Source: Candidatus Eiseniibacteriota bacterium
GTDB lineage: Bacteria > Orphanbacterota > Orphanbacteria > Orphanbacterales > Orphanbacteraceae
Assembly: GCA_029262235.1 (NCBI GenBank)
Contig: JAJCZU010000002.1
Coordinates: 496,001-560,000, forward strand
Direction of reading: 5' to 3'
DNA: 64,000 nt
In this document: one piece after another, positions 26,127-35,648 of the stretch
Position numbering within the stretch: the stretch's first letter is position 1
Layout: every line of letters starts with the position of its first letter
Translations under genes and position numbers: made by a program
Notes under the pieces: model-generated
Told to the model about the DNA's origin: nothing
Databases searched by the model: none
What the model saw: only the letters and a program-made list of their open reading frames with translations

Positions 26127-27429
26127 AGACGCCCGGCTGCTCGACCCCGACCACGGTGTCGACCGGGTCGCGGATCTGCTGATCGAAAAGGGGAAGATCG
26201 CGAAGATCGGCATGGGGCTCTCTGTCGAAGGGGACCACGAGGTGGTCGAGGCGGCGGGAATGGTTCTGAGCCCGTCCTTCATCGATATCCATGTGCACCT
26301 TCGCGAGCCGGGCCGCGAGTATGCGGAAACGATCGAAAGCGGCGTGCGCGCCGCGGCCGCGGGCGGGTTCAGCGCCGTCGCCTGCATGCCGAACACGGAT
26401 CCCCCGCTCGACAATCATGCAATGGTGCACTACGTAATCGACCAGGCGCTGAAGTACGGGCCAGTCGAAGTGATGCCGATCGGGTGCATCACGCGTGGCC
26501 GCGCGGGAGAGCGGCTCGCGGAATTCGGCGAGATGGTCGATGCCGGCGCTGTCGGCGTGAGTGACGACGGCGATCCTGTGAGCGACTCGAGTCTCATGCG
26601 GCGTGCGCTCGAGTACGCGCAGCAGTTCGACATCCCGATCTTCACGCATCCCGAAGACCGCACGCTCTCACGGAACGGCGTGATGAACGAAGGAGTCGTG
26701 AGTACTCGCCTCGGGCTCAAGGGAATTCCGAAACAGGCCGAAGAGATCGGCATCGCGCGGGACATCGAACTTACGGCTCTCACAAGCGGGCGGCTGCACG
26801 TTCTTCATGTATCAAGCGCGGGCGGAGTCGAACTCGTCCGCCGTGCCAAGGAACGCGGGCTGAACGTGACGGCGGAAACGGCACCCCATTATCTTGCCCT
26901 CACAGACGAGTCCCTGGCCGGCTACGATACGAATCGCAAGATGAACCCTCCGCTTCGCACATCGGTCGATCGCGAGGCGCTCAGGCGCGGCGTGGCCGAA
27001 GGCGTGCTCGATGTGATCGCTACCGATCACGCACCGCATCCTGTCCATGAGAAGGAAGCGGAGTTCGACAGTGCGCCGTTCGGGGTGCTCGGCCTCGAGA
27101 CAGCTCTCGGCGTGCTCATCACGCACTGTGTGCGGCCCGGTCACCTCACGCTCGAAACCGTGATCGAGCGTCTCACGGCGGGCCCGTCACGGGTGCTCGG
27201 ACGTGAGCTTGCCGGGATTCGCGAAGGGCAGAAGGCCTCTTTGACGCTGTTCGCCCCGGACGAGTCCTGGGTCGTCGATCCCGGTCGGCTCCATTCGATC
27301 TCGCGCAACACCGCATTCGGACAGGAACGCTTGTTCGGAGTCGTAAAAGCGTTATTCTTAGGTGAGGAGATGATCCCGTCAGAACAGGGGTCATCTTCAC
27401 AGGACCGCCCCGCGACAATGGTTCCATGA
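26110..27429 (+). CDS. pyrC: Dihydroorotase
   Basis: PyrC cyclises carbamoyl aspartate to dihydroorotate. The 439-residue amidohydrolase has metal ligands His61 and His63 in DIHVHLREPG, an ATDHAPH motif late in the chain, and the substrate region MPNTDPPLDN. This is a type I dihydroorotase of the longer (CAD-like) form. The ATG is preceded by GGAGGGGAG and lies inside pyrB. The tail after about residue 420 (QGSSSQDRPATMVP) looks unconserved. The stop overlaps the next lipoprotein gene. Confidence 0.95.
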   Translation: MRWLIKDARLLDPDHGVDRVADLLIEKGKIAKIGMGLSVEGDHEVVEAAGMVLSPSFIDIHVHLREPGREYAETIESGVRAAAAGGFSAVACMPNTDPPLDNHAMVHYVIDQALKYGPVEVMPIGCITRGRAGERLAEFGEMVDAGAVGVSDDGDPVSDSSLMRRALEYAQQFDIPIFTHPEDRTLSRNGVMNEGVVSTRLGLKGIPKQAEEIGIARDIELTALTSGRLHVLHVSSAGGVELVRRAKERGLNVTAETAPHYLALTDESLAGYDTNRKMNPPLRTSVDREALRRGVAEGVLDVIATDHAPHPVHEKEAEFDSAPFGVLGLETALGVLITHCVRPGHLTLETVIERLTAGPSRVLGRELAGIREGQKASLTLFAPDESWVVDPGRLHSISRNTAFGQERLFGVVKALFLGEEMIPSEQGSSSQDRPATMVP

Positions 27430-29204
27430 AACGACTGTTAGCTCTGCTGATACTGACCGGCGCGCTCGCGAGCGGATGCGCGTACTACAACACGTTCTTT
27501 CACGCGAAGGAGTACTACTCCGACGCGGAGAGAGCGCGACGGCGCGTTCCCGAAGACCGCCGTGCGGCGACCGGGCTCGACCTCTACGAGCAGTCGATGA
27601 AGAAGTGCGCGAAAGTCATCCTCGAATACCCCGATTCGAAGTGGGTCGACGATGCCGTTCTTCTGATGGGGAAATGCATGTATGCGAAGGGCGATTACCT
27701 CGCCGCAATCCGCAAATTCGAAGAGCTGAGCTCCATTTCAAAAGACAAGAAGCTGCTTGCCGAAAGCCGGTACTTCAAGGCGAGAACGCTTCTCGAACTG
27801 GAGCGCTACAAAGACGCGATGACCGTTCTCGAGTCGTTTCAGGCGAAGGAGAAGAACACGTACCTGAAGCAGGCCACGTATCTGCTCGCGAAGGTGCAGT
27901 TCAAGCAGGGCGAGTACGAGGCCGCTGTCGACGGGCTCGAGGAGTTCCTGAAGAAGGGCGCTTCCGGCGCGGAACGTGGCGATGCTCTGCTCATGCTCGG
28001 AGAAGCCTACGCGCACCTGGGCGAAACGGATCTCTCGCTCGACCGCTACGAAGAGCGGCTCGGCATCGTCACGCTGCACGAAACCGAGCGGCTGGACACG
28101 ATGCTGCGCATGGCTGCGGTGCTTCGCGACGCCGAGAACTACGATGACGCGTACGACCTTCTGTATCAGACGCGTGTCGACGTGACCTCCAAGAGCGATT
28201 CGGTCCGGATCGCGCACGAGATCGGCAGGACGCTCGAGAAAGAGAAGCGCTTCGAGGAAGCGGCCCGCATCTATTATGAGAATCTCGTTTCCGCACCGCC
28301 GGGGGACGAGTCGGGCCGGCTCGCCTTTTCTCTCGGCGAACTGCAGCTCTATCAGTTCAATCGCAAGGACTCCGCTTCCACCGCTTTCTCCAAAGTGGCC
28401 GTTCTCGCGCAGGATCCTGAGCTCAAGAAAGAGTCCGTTCGCATCGCGAGCGCGCTTAGCGAGTACCTGAGCCTGCAGGCGCGTTTCAAGACGATGGAGG
28501 TCGACACGGCGGAGGTCGAGTTCCTGCTCGGCGAGAACGCGTACTTCCATTTCAATGAAGCGGAGAACGCCTACAACCACTATGACCGCGTCACGACCTA
28601 CTATCCGAAATCAGACTACGCGCCGCTCGCGAAAGCGGCGAAGGCGTATCTGATCGAAGCGGAGGGAGTCGGCCACGAGAACCCCGACTCGCTCAGGAAA
28701 GACGTGATTCGAAAGTACCCGCGCAGCAGTCTCGCGACCGAGTTACTCGACATGCGTACGATTCGCGTGTCCGAGGACTCGCTCAAGACATGGATCGCGC
28801 GATACGATGCCGTACATGGCACGCCGGAGGCGATGAAGAAGGAAGCGCAGGTCCGTCAGTTCGGGCGCGTGCGTGTGTTCCCCGGTGAGGGTGAGGTCGA
28901 AGTACCGGACACGACGGTACGGGTGTTTGCGGGTCCGCCGGGGCCGGTTCGGATCATCAAGCGTGTGGAGGCGGATTATCCGCTCGGATCGGGGCTCGGT
29001 TCGGGAGACGTGGAGGTCGAAGCGGACGTCGACGGCTTCGGCCGCGTGAGGGACGCCCGCATCATGACGAGCACGGATCCCGCTTTCGAAGGACCGGCGC
29101 TCGCGGCCGCCTATCAGTGCGTTTTCATTGCTGACGGGGCGGAAGGGACCAGGCAGACAATCATCCGCTTTCCCTTCCGCCCCCGCTCATCGCTGCGTGA
29201 TTAG
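27426..29204 (+). CDS. TPR lipoprotein with C-terminal TonB-like domain
   Basis: The 592-residue protein starts with a lipobox (GALASGC, Cys18) and continues with about eight TPR-like helix pairs rich in YxxA, for example AIRKFEELSSI, AATYLLAK-like and RYEERLGIV segments. From about residue 510 the pattern changes to a beta-rich TonB-C-terminal-like module: VRIIKRVEADYP, GDVEVEADVDGFGRVRDARIM, followed by a final strand. It may act in envelope assembly. It is translationally coupled to pyrC (ATGA overlap) although its job appears unrelated. It ends tail to tail with the MarR gene, sharing 4 nt. Confidence 0.75.
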   Translation: MKRLLALLILTGALASGCAYYNTFFHAKEYYSDAERARRRVPEDRRAATGLDLYEQSMKKCAKVILEYPDSKWVDDAVLLMGKCMYAKGDYLAAIRKFEELSSISKDKKLLAESRYFKARTLLELERYKDAMTVLESFQAKEKNTYLKQATYLLAKVQFKQGEYEAAVDGLEEFLKKGASGAERGDALLMLGEAYAHLGETDLSLDRYEERLGIVTLHETERLDTMLRMAAVLRDAENYDDAYDLLYQTRVDVTSKSDSVRIAHEIGRTLEKEKRFEEAARIYYENLVSAPPGDESGRLAFSLGELQLYQFNRKDSASTAFSKVAVLAQDPELKKESVRIASALSEYLSLQARFKTMEVDTAEVEFLLGENAYFHFNEAENAYNHYDRVTTYYPKSDYAPLAKAAKAYLIEAEGVGHENPDSLRKDVIRKYPRSSLATELLDMRTIRVSEDSLKTWIARYDAVHGTPEAMKKEAQVRQFGRVRVFPGEGEVEVPDTTVRVFAGPPGPVRIIKRVEADYPLGSGLGSGDVEVEADVDGFGRVRDARIMTSTDPAFEGPALAAAYQCVFIADGAEGTRQTIIRFPFRPRSSLRD

Positions 29205-29626
29205 TCCGCGAGCTTGAGGTTCGTCAGGCTTTTTTCGAGGCGTTTCAGCTCGGCGTCGCTGGTTGCGCCGAATGCCGACTTCAGGAAGCGGTCGTACGAA
29301 GGAGTCGCCTTGTGGTAGAGACGCTTGCCTTTTGCCGTGAAGAACGCGCGGATGATCCGGCGATCTTCGCCGTCGCGCTTCCTCTTCACGAGGCCGTTGC
29401 GCTCGAGGCGATCGACGATACCGGTGATGTTTCCGCCCGTAACGTTCATGTTTTCGCCGATCCGGGTGAGAGGAATGCCCTCTTCATCGGAAATCTGCGA
29501 CATGACTTCGAACTGGGGCTGGGTAAGTCCGCTCGTACGAAGGGCGTCGCGACACTGTTTCTGGGCTATCTGGTACGTCTGCGACAGACGGGCCCAGGCG
29601 CCCACGGAAGTTTTCTTGGTAGCCAT
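29201..29626 (-). CDS. MarR family transcriptional regulator
   Basis: The 141-residue winged-helix protein matches MarR regulators: GLTQPQFEVMSQISDEEGIPLTRIGENMNVTGGNITGIVDRLERNGLVKR is the DNA-binding domain in outline (recognition helix near GGNITGIVDRLE), followed by DEDRR-type wing residues in DGEDRRIIRAFFTAKGK. ATG at 29626 is preceded on the minus strand by AAGGAG at a 7-nt distance; an earlier in-frame start at 29662 lacks this. Its promoter region holds two short palindromes that could be its own operator. The signal it senses is unknown. Confidence 0.88.
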   Translation of the reverse strand: MATKKTSVGAWARLSQTYQIAQKQCRDALRTSGLTQPQFEVMSQISDEEGIPLTRIGENMNVTGGNITGIVDRLERNGLVKRKRDGEDRRIIRAFFTAKGKRLYHKATPSYDRFLKSAFGATSDAELKRLEKSLTNLKLAD

Positions 29627-29708
29627 GTGAATTCTCCTTGCAAAGTTTACGGCTCGTGACACAAATCGACAGTTTCTTTGAGATATTCACTGTTTATGCG
29701 TCGTTAAC

Positions 29709-29738
29709 TATTTATTCAATTCTACATGTACTTGTCAA
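29709..29738 (-). promoter_or_regulatory. Promoter and palindromic operator candidate of the marR gene
   Basis: On the minus strand TTGACA (29738-29733) is followed by 18 nt and TAAATA (29714-29709). Over this promoter lie the palindromes TACATGTA (29723-29730) and CTTGTCAAG (29731-29739), well placed for autorepression. The whole 173-nt gap from 29627 to 29799 is A+T-rich; I see no equally good plus-strand promoter for pyrF in it. Confidence 0.6.
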
Positions 29739-29799
29739 GAAATTCCGAGAAAAAACGTAATAAACGGTTCATGTGCAATGTCACGCATAGGGTAATCGA

Positions 29800-30468
29800 A
29801 TGACAAACGAGAATTTTCCCGCAGAAATCATTGTCGCCCTCGATTGCCTGACGGGCGAAGAATCCCTGCGGCTCGCGGAGGATCTCGGTCCGGGGCTCTC
29901 CTGGGTGAAGGTCGGACTCGAACTGTTTACGCGCGAGGGACCGTCCATAGTGCGCACGCTCAAGGCGGAAGGCTACCACGTTTTCCTCGACCTCAAGTTT
30001 CACGACATCCCGGCCACCGTGTCCGGCGCCGTCAGGGCTGCCGGCGAGACTGGCGCCGATCTCGTCAACGTGCACGCGGCCGGCGGCGAAGCGATGCTGC
30101 GGAGCGCATGCGACGCGCGGCCCCCGCACGCCCGCGTGATTGCGGTGACTGTATTGACGAGCGAGCGGGCCGGCGGCGAGGTCGTTGTCGAACGAGCGCT
30201 TCTCGCACGGGAATGCGGTCTTGACGGCGTGGTCTGCGCCGCTGCCGAGGCGGCGGCTGTCAAACGCGCGTGCGGGGCCGGCTTTCTGTGCGTGACCCCT
30301 GGAATTCGTCCGGCGGGAGGGGCCCGCGACGATCAGGCCCGCGTTGCGACGCCGGCCGAAGCGGCCGCAGGGGGCGCGGATCTGCTTGTCGTGGGCCGCG
30401 CGATCACCCGCGCGCCGGATCCGCGGGCCGTATTCGAACGCATGCAGGAGGAGATTCGTGAAGTCTGA
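29800..30468 (+). CDS. pyrF: Orotidine 5'-phosphate decarboxylase
   Basis: PyrF makes UMP from OMP. The 222-residue TIM-barrel has the catalytic Asp64-Lys66-Asp69 set in FLDLKFHDIP, upstream Lys37 in WVKVGLELF, and the phosphate loop VTPGIRPAGG. It is the short (pyrF group 1) type. It starts at ATG 29800 with a weak ribosome site (GGGTAA) and overlaps pyrE by 11 nt. The pair completes the pathway begun by pyrB and pyrC 3.6 kb away. Confidence 0.95.
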   Translation: MTNENFPAEIIVALDCLTGEESLRLAEDLGPGLSWVKVGLELFTREGPSIVRTLKAEGYHVFLDLKFHDIPATVSGAVRAAGETGADLVNVHAAGGEAMLRSACDARPPHARVIAVTVLTSERAGGEVVVERALLARECGLDGVVCAAAEAAAVKRACGAGFLCVTPGIRPAGGARDDQARVATPAEAAAGGADLLVVGRAITRAPDPRAVFERMQEEIREV

Positions 30469-31036
30469 GGAACTGTTGCAGGGATATCGGGAGATGGAGG
30501 CGCTGCTCGAGGGCCATTTCGTGCTCCGCTCCGGGAAGCACAGTGCACGCTATCTGCAGTCCGCCCTTTTCCTGTCGGAGCCGGCCTGGGCGGCGCGCGC
30601 GGGAGAAGCGCTGGCGGCGCTGCTCGAACCGGAGCGTCCGGATCTCGTCCTTTCGCCCGCAACGGGCGGTCTCATTATCGGGCATGAAACCGCGCGCGCT
30701 CTCGGCCTCCGCAGTTACTTCGCGGAGCGCACGAACGATCGCTTCGAACTGCGGCGTGGATTCGCGCTTCGCAGGGGAATGCGTGTGGCCGTCGTCGAGG
30801 ATATCATCACCACCGGCGGATCCGTCCGTCTCGTGCTCGAGACGATCGCGCGCGCCGGGGCCGAATGTGTCGCTGTGGGTTGCCTGATCGATCGTTCAGA
30901 GGGCGCGCGCTTCCCCGTGCCGTTTCACTCGATCGCCACTCTCTCTCTTCCGGCATACGACGAAGGCTCCTGCCCGTTGTGCGCCGCGGGGAAACCGATC
31001 GACGCGCCGGGGAGCCGCGGGCTCTCAGCCCGCTGA
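30458..31036 (+). CDS. pyrE: Orotate phosphoribosyltransferase
   Basis: PyrE joins orotate and PRPP to give OMP. The 192-residue protein has the PRPP motif VAVVEDIITTGGSV (Glu114, Asp115) and the N-terminal segment GHFVLRSGKHSARYLQ that contacts the substrate. GTG 30458, with AGGAGG about 6 nt before it, is inside the end of pyrF; the longer frame from 30344 is shadow. The C-terminal part has two cysteines (SCPLC), an uncommon small addition that could bind a metal. It meets the antiporter gene tail to tail with 12 nt overlap. Confidence 0.94.
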   Translation: MKSEELLQGYREMEALLEGHFVLRSGKHSARYLQSALFLSEPAWAARAGEALAALLEPERPDLVLSPATGGLIIGHETARALGLRSYFAERTNDRFELRRGFALRRGMRVAVVEDIITTGGSVRLVLETIARAGAECVAVGCLIDRSEGARFPVPFHSIATLSLPAYDEGSCPLCAAGKPIDAPGSRGLSAR

Positions 31037-32116
31037 TCCGCCGTTCCCGGCCCGGCGCGCACGCACGCTTCCGACGATTCCGACGGCCAGTGCCACCAGA
31101 GTGAGAGGCATTACCACGAACAGCAGCATGCGCTGGTAACCGGGCAGGGTCGGATGATGCGTGGCGGAGAGAACGATGTACGCCATGTAGAGCCCGTAAT
31201 ACAGGACGAAGAGTGCGCCCTCCATGCGTGTGATGACTCCGCGTGTCCAGAAGACGGGAATGCAGACGAGCGCGACCGCGAGCATGATCGGCATGTCGAA
31301 GCGAATGACCTTCGGTGAGATGTCGAGGCCCCCGGCAATGATCGCCGCGATGCCGAGTACCGCCAGCAGGTTGAAGATATTGCTTCCGACGATGTTCCCG
31401 ACTGCAATGTCACGCTCGCCGCGCATCGACGCGAGAATCGAAGTGGCGACTTCCGGCAGCGATGTGCCGATCGAAACGATCGTGAGCGAGATCACGAGTT
31501 CACTGACGCCCAGGGAGCGCGCGAAGGCGACGGCGCTGTCGACGAACAGCGGAGTACCTGCGAAGAGGGCCGCGAGCCCGGAGCCCAGCATCAGGCAGGC
31601 AATCAGAATGCCCGCTCTCGTTTTCGGCTTGTCGCCGTACTCTTCCAGGTATTCGCCCGTTTTCACTTTCTCCTTCCGGCCCAGGAAGAAAACCGCGCCG
31701 ATGTAGCCCAGAAGCAGCACGACGAAAAAGATCCCGTCACGCGCGTCGAGTCGGCCGTCGAGACTGAGCGCGAACGTGATGGCGCTCACCGCGATCATGA
31801 GCGGCACGTCGAGCCGGATCAGCTGGCGGGCGACCATGAGCGGCGTAACGAGCGCGGAGAGGCCGAGAATCAGCAGCACGTTCAGAATGTTGCTTCCGAC
31901 GATGTTGCCGACGGATATATCGGCATGACCTTCTCTCGCGGCGTTGATGGATACGGCGAGTTCGGGCGAAGCCGTGCCGAAAGCAACGACGGTCAGGCCG
32001 ATCACGAGAGGGGGGACGCCGAGCGCGGACGCGATTTTTACGGAGCCTCGCACGAGGAGCTCTGCGCCGCCTATGATCATCACGAGCCCGGCGATAAATG
32101 AGAATACTGATTCCAA
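31025..32116 (-). CDS. Calcium/sodium antiporter (CaCA family, YrbG-like)
   Basis: The 363-residue membrane protein has ten or eleven hydrophobic spans and the two inverted alpha-repeats of the family: FGTASPELAVS with GNIVGSNILN in the first half, and IGTSLPEVATS with GNIVGSNIFN in the second. These acidic/Asn segments bind Ca2+ and Na+. The open frame extends to 32599, but the true start should be TTG 32116, five nt after GGAGG and directly before the first membrane span. It follows pyrD on the same strand after 29 nt, so the two share a transcript. A loop with LEEYGDKPKTR lies between the halves. Confidence 0.85.
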   Translation of the reverse strand: MESVFSFIAGLVMIIGGAELLVRGSVKIASALGVPPLVIGLTVVAFGTASPELAVSINAAREGHADISVGNIVGSNILNVLLILGLSALVTPLMVARQLIRLDVPLMIAVSAITFALSLDGRLDARDGIFFVVLLLGYIGAVFFLGRKEKVKTGEYLEEYGDKPKTRAGILIACLMLGSGLAALFAGTPLFVDSAVAFARSLGVSELVISLTIVSIGTSLPEVATSILASMRGERDIAVGNIVGSNIFNLLAVLGIAAIIAGGLDISPKVIRFDMPIMLAVALVCIPVFWTRGVITRMEGALFVLYYGLYMAYIVLSATHHPTLPGYQRMLLFVVMPLTLVALAVGIVGSVRARRAGNGGSAG

Positions 32117-32145
32117 ACGTTCCTCCGATCGTCGAGCCGAACAGT

Positions 32146-33201
32146 CTAGCTGTTCGCCGAACCGACCGCCTCCTTCATTGTTGCGAATCCTTCTCTCTCG
32201 AGAATAGTCAGCAGCCGGCGCACGATCGATCGGACGACTCCCGGTCCTTCGTATACGAGAGACGTGTAGATCTGGAGAAACGAAGCGCCGGCGCGGATCC
32301 GCTCGAACGCGTCTTCCCCTGTGAAGATTCCGCCCACGGCAATCAGGGGGACACTGCCGCCGGTGATACGCGCCGCGCGCACGAGGGCCGCTTCCGCCCG
32401 TGCGGCAAGCGGTCGTCCGGAGAGCCCGCCGGCCTGCGCCCGGTGTTCTCCCAGCGACGAATGATCGATTGTCGTGTTCGTGAGAATCAGTCCGTGCGCT
32501 CCGTTTTCGATCGAAACGCCCGCGGCTTCTTCCAGCTCTCCCGGCCCGAGGTCGGGGGAGAGCTTGCAGAACACCGGCGGAGGACTCTCCTTGTCGCACA
32601 GCGCCGTTTTCACGGCGGTCAGAATCGCGCGCAGGTCGCGCCCTGACTGCAGGTCTCTGAGCCCCGGCGTGTTCGGCGAGCTCACGTTCACCACGAAGTA
32701 GTCCGCCACTCCCGCAAGCCGCTGCGCCAGAGCGGCGTAGTCGCCCGGCGCTTCTTCGGGCGGCGTTTCGCGCTGTTTCCCCAGATTGATACCGACCGGA
32801 ACGGGCTGCTCTTTGCCCTGCAGGCGCTCCAGCAGGGAGGCGGCCCCCTCGTTGTTGAACCCGAGCCGGTTCACGAGCGCCCGTTCGTCGGGGAATCGGA
32901 ACAGGCGCGGGCGATCATTACCGGGCTGCGCGCGCGGCGTGACCGTACCGACTTCGATCGAAGAAAAGCCGAGCCTCGCAAGCGGACCGATCCAGCGCCC
33001 GTTCTTGTCGAAGCCCGCGGCGAGGCCCACGGGGTGCGCGAATCGGAGGCGCGGATCGCCGAGATCGGTCGCGAGCAGAGGGCTGTCCGGCATCGAAACG
33101 GGGGGGAGTATCGGCAGTAACCGGGTGGCGAGGGTGTGGGCCTTTTCCGCGTCCATCCGGAACAGAAAAGGTCGTACCCAATGGGAATAGAAGCTCGTCA
33201 T
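32146..33201 (-). CDS. pyrD: Dihydroorotate dehydrogenase (quinone), class 2
   Basis: PyrD oxidises dihydroorotate to orotate and passes electrons to membrane quinone. The 351-residue FMN barrel has an N-terminal amphipathic part (MTSFYSHWVRPFLFRMDAEKAH) for membrane contact, HPVGLAAGFDKNG, the NRLGFNN stretch, and VNVSSPNTPGLR with the class 2 catalytic Ser. It lies on the opposite strand from the other pyr genes and is transcribed with an antiporter gene. The upstream gap to ugd (33202-33309) is shared by divergent genes; I see no clear minus-strand hexamers. Confidence 0.94.
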   Translation of the reverse strand: MTSFYSHWVRPFLFRMDAEKAHTLATRLLPILPPVSMPDSPLLATDLGDPRLRFAHPVGLAAGFDKNGRWIGPLARLGFSSIEVGTVTPRAQPGNDRPRLFRFPDERALVNRLGFNNEGAASLLERLQGKEQPVPVGINLGKQRETPPEEAPGDYAALAQRLAGVADYFVVNVSSPNTPGLRDLQSGRDLRAILTAVKTALCDKESPPPVFCKLSPDLGPGELEEAAGVSIENGAHGLILTNTTIDHSSLGEHRAQAGGLSGRPLAARAEAALVRAARITGGSVPLIAVGGIFTGEDAFERIRAGASFLQIYTSLVYEGPGVVRSIVRRLLTILEREGFATMKEAVGSANS

Positions 33202-33241
33202 AATGGGCTGCTAAGGGTATCATGCTCTCTTGGCTTCGGCA

Positions 33242-33270
33242 TTGACTTTAGAGGGCGAGGCCGCTAACAT
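33242..33270 (+). promoter_or_regulatory. Sigma70-type promoter for the UDP-sugar operon
   Basis: TTGACT (33242-33247), 17-nt spacer, TAACAT (33265-33270). Predicted transcription start is about 33 nt before the ugd ATG at 33310. Confidence 0.75.
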
Positions 33271-33309
33271 TTCCTATTTCAACCGCTTGAATGGATTCTG
33301 GGAGTATAG

Positions 33310-34617
33310 ATGAGAAGCATATGTGTGGTCGGGACGGGGTACGTCGGTCTCGTGACCGGAACGTGTCTGGCCGACTTCGGGAACCAGGTCGTCTGCGTCG
33401 ATATCGACGAGTCGAAAATCACCCAGCTTCGTGAAGGGAAGATTCCGTTCTACGAGCCCGGGCTGAAGGAAATGGTTCTCCGCAATCACGATACCGGTCG
33501 CCTGACGTTCGATACGTCGCTCGAAGAGGGCGTGAAGCGCTCCGAGGTGATTTTTATCGCCGTCGGGACCCCCTCTGACGACTCCGGGCACGCGGACCTC
33601 AAGTACGTCCGCGGTGTGGCGGAAGAGATCGCGAAGGCGATGAACGGATACAAGGTGATCGTGACGAAGAGCACCGTGCCCACGGGTACGGGGTCGCTCA
33701 TCGAATCCATCATCAAGGAACATCAGACCGAACCGCACGAGTTCGCGATCGTTTCGAATCCGGAGTTTCTCCGCGAGGGGAGCGCCATCGAGGATTTCAT
33801 GCATCCGGATCGCATCGTGATCGGGACCGAGTCGCCGCGTGCGATGGAAGTCATTTCGAAGGTGTACGAACCGCTCTATCTGCTCGAGACGCCGATCGTA
33901 AAGACGAACGTCGCAACCGCCGAAATGATCAAATACGCCTCGAACGCGTTTCTCGCGACCAAGATTTCGTATATCAATGAAATGGCGAACATCTGCGAAA
34001 GAGTCGGAGCGGATGTCGGGATCGTGTCGCAGGCCATGGGGCTCGACAAGCGGATCGGGCCCAAGTTTCTGCACGCGGGCGCCGGCTACGGCGGCTCCTG
34101 CTTCCCGAAAGACACGAAGGCGCTCGTTTACTTCGGCCAGAAGGCGGGTTACCTGCCGCGGATCGTACAGGCCGTGATCGAAGTGAACGAAGAGCGCAGC
34201 GGCTATCTTGCTGAAAAAGTGAAGGCGGCAATCGGCGGTTCACTGAAGGGAAAAACCGTGGGCATGCTCGGGCTTTCGTTCAAGCCGAACACGGACGACA
34301 TCCGCGATTCTCCCGCGCTGGCGCTGGCGTCGACATTGCTCGACGCGGGGTGCCGCGTGCAGGCGTTCGATCCCGTTTCGGCTGAACTTGCGAAAGCCGA
34401 AGTAGGCGGGCTCGATCTGCGTGCCTCGATCGGCGAGACGCTCGACGGCGCCGACTGTCTGATACTCATGACCGAATGGAACGAGTTCCGCGATCTCGAT
34501 CTCAAGGATCTTCGTTCGCGCATGAACGCGCCGGTCTTTCTCGATTTTCGTAACGTTTACGAACCCCGCAAGGTCCGAGACGCCGGGTTCGAATATCATT
34601 CCGTTGGAAGAGTGTAA
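33310..34617 (+). CDS. ugd: UDP-glucose 6-dehydrogenase
   Basis: Ugd oxidises UDP-glucose to UDP-glucuronate with two NAD+. The 435-residue protein has the Rossmann start [19 protein letters not shown], the catalytic Cys264 in GGSCFPKD, and the central helix and C-terminal UDP domain with [17 protein letters not shown]. It is the first gene of a polysaccharide unit. The product feeds the uxs enzyme encoded 11 nt later. Confidence 0.95.
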   Translation: MRSICVVGTGYVGLVTGTCLADFGNQVVCVDIDESKITQLREGKIPFYEPGLKEMVLRNHDTGRLTFDTSLEEGVKRSEVIFIAVGTPSDDSGHADLKYVRGVAEEIAKAMNGYKVIVTKSTVPTGTGSLIESIIKEHQTEPHEFAIVSNPEFLREGSAIEDFMHPDRIVIGTESPRAMEVISKVYEPLYLLETPIVKTNVATAEMIKYASNAFLATKISYINEMANICERVGADVGIVSQAMGLDKRIGPKFLHAGAGYGGSCFPKDTKALVYFGQKAGYLPRIVQAVIEVNEERSGYLAEKVKAAIGGSLKGKTVGMLGLSFKPNTDDIRDSPALALASTLLDAGCRVQAFDPVSAELAKAEVGGLDLRASIGETLDGADCLILMTEWNEFRDLDLKDLRSRMNAPVFLDFRNVYEPRKVRDAGFEYHSVGRV

Positions 34618-34628
34618 GAGGTGATTGC

Positions 34629-35567
34629 ATGCGCGTCCTGGTAACGGGGGGAGCCGGTTTTCTCGGATCCCACCTTTGCGATCTGCTCCTGAACGAGGGG
34701 CATGATGTGATCGCAATGGATAATTTGATCACGGGAAATCCCGACAACGTCGCTCGTCATATGAGCAATCCGAAGTTTCAGTTCGTGCATCAGGACGTTT
34801 CGCAGTTCGTATATGTGGAAGGCGCGGTCGACGGGATTCTGCATTTCGCTTCGCCCGCGAGTCCGATCGATTATCTGGAACTGCCGATTCAGACGCTCAA
34901 GGTCGGCGCGCTCGGTACGCATAACGCTCTCGGCCTCGCGAAGGCGAAGGGTGCCCGGATCATTCTGGCGTCGTCATCGGAAGTCTATGGAGATCCGCTG
35001 ATTCATCCGCAGGAAGAGTCCTACTGGGGGAACGTCAACCCGATCGGACCCCGCGGCGTTTACGACGAAGCGAAGCGTTTCGCGGAAGCGATGGTGATGG
35101 CGTATCACCGCGCGCACGGTGTCGATACGGGGATCGTGCGCATTTTCAACACGTACGGGCCGCGCATGCGCGCCAACGACGGGCGCGTGGTGCCCACGTT
35201 CATCGTGCAGGCGCTCGCCGGCAAGCCGCTGACGGTCTTCGGCGACGGTTCGCAGACGCGATCCTTCTGCTACGTGACCGACCTCGTGCGAGGGATCTAC
35301 AAGCTGCTGATGTCCGATGAGGTAAATCCCGTCAACATCGGCAACCCCACGGAAATGACGATCGGCAAGTTCGCCGAGAACGTGCTCGAGCTCACGGAGA
35401 GCGAGTCGTCGATCGTCTACAAAGATCTGCCGCAGGACGATCCGAAAGTAAGACAACCGAATATCGGTCGCGCCAGGCAGACTCTCGGATGGGAGCCGGA
35501 AGTGCCCCTCTCGGAAGGCCTGGCGCACACGGTCGAGTATTTCAAGAAAGTCGTCGCCGCGAAGTAA
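34629..35567 (+). CDS. uxs: UDP-glucuronate decarboxylase (UDP-xylose synthase)
   Basis: The 312-residue extended SDR protein has [10 protein letters not shown] (NAD site), [20 protein letters not shown] and [17 protein letters not shown], where Tyr and Lys form the YxxxK pair, plus [18 protein letters not shown] and [14 protein letters not shown]. These segments are those of UDP-xylose synthase and not of RmlB or GalE. Together with Ugd it should make UDP-xylose from UDP-glucose, a donor for surface glycans. An ATG start is preceded by AGAGGTGATTGC. Confidence 0.88.
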   Translation: MRVLVTGGAGFLGSHLCDLLLNEGHDVIAMDNLITGNPDNVARHMSNPKFQFVHQDVSQFVYVEGAVDGILHFASPASPIDYLELPIQTLKVGALGTHNALGLAKAKGARIILASSSEVYGDPLIHPQEESYWGNVNPIGPRGVYDEAKRFAEAMVMAYHRAHGVDTGIVRIFNTYGPRMRANDGRVVPTFIVQALAGKPLTVFGDGSQTRSFCYVTDLVRGIYKLLMSDEVNPVNIGNPTEMTIGKFAENVLELTESESSIVYKDLPQDDPKVRQPNIGRARQTLGWEPEVPLSEGLAHTVEYFKKVVAAK

Positions 35568-35648
35568 TCTCGAACACACCCCGCGACAGAGTCCGGCTCC
35601 GGACGCGCTCCTGGCGCGCGCCGGCAACCGGTTGCGCGAGGAGGCTCC

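Noticed and set aside
32117-32599. N-terminal extension of the antiporter frame into pyrD
   Set aside because: It overlaps the well-supported pyrD gene; a TTG with GGAGG starts directly before the first membrane span.
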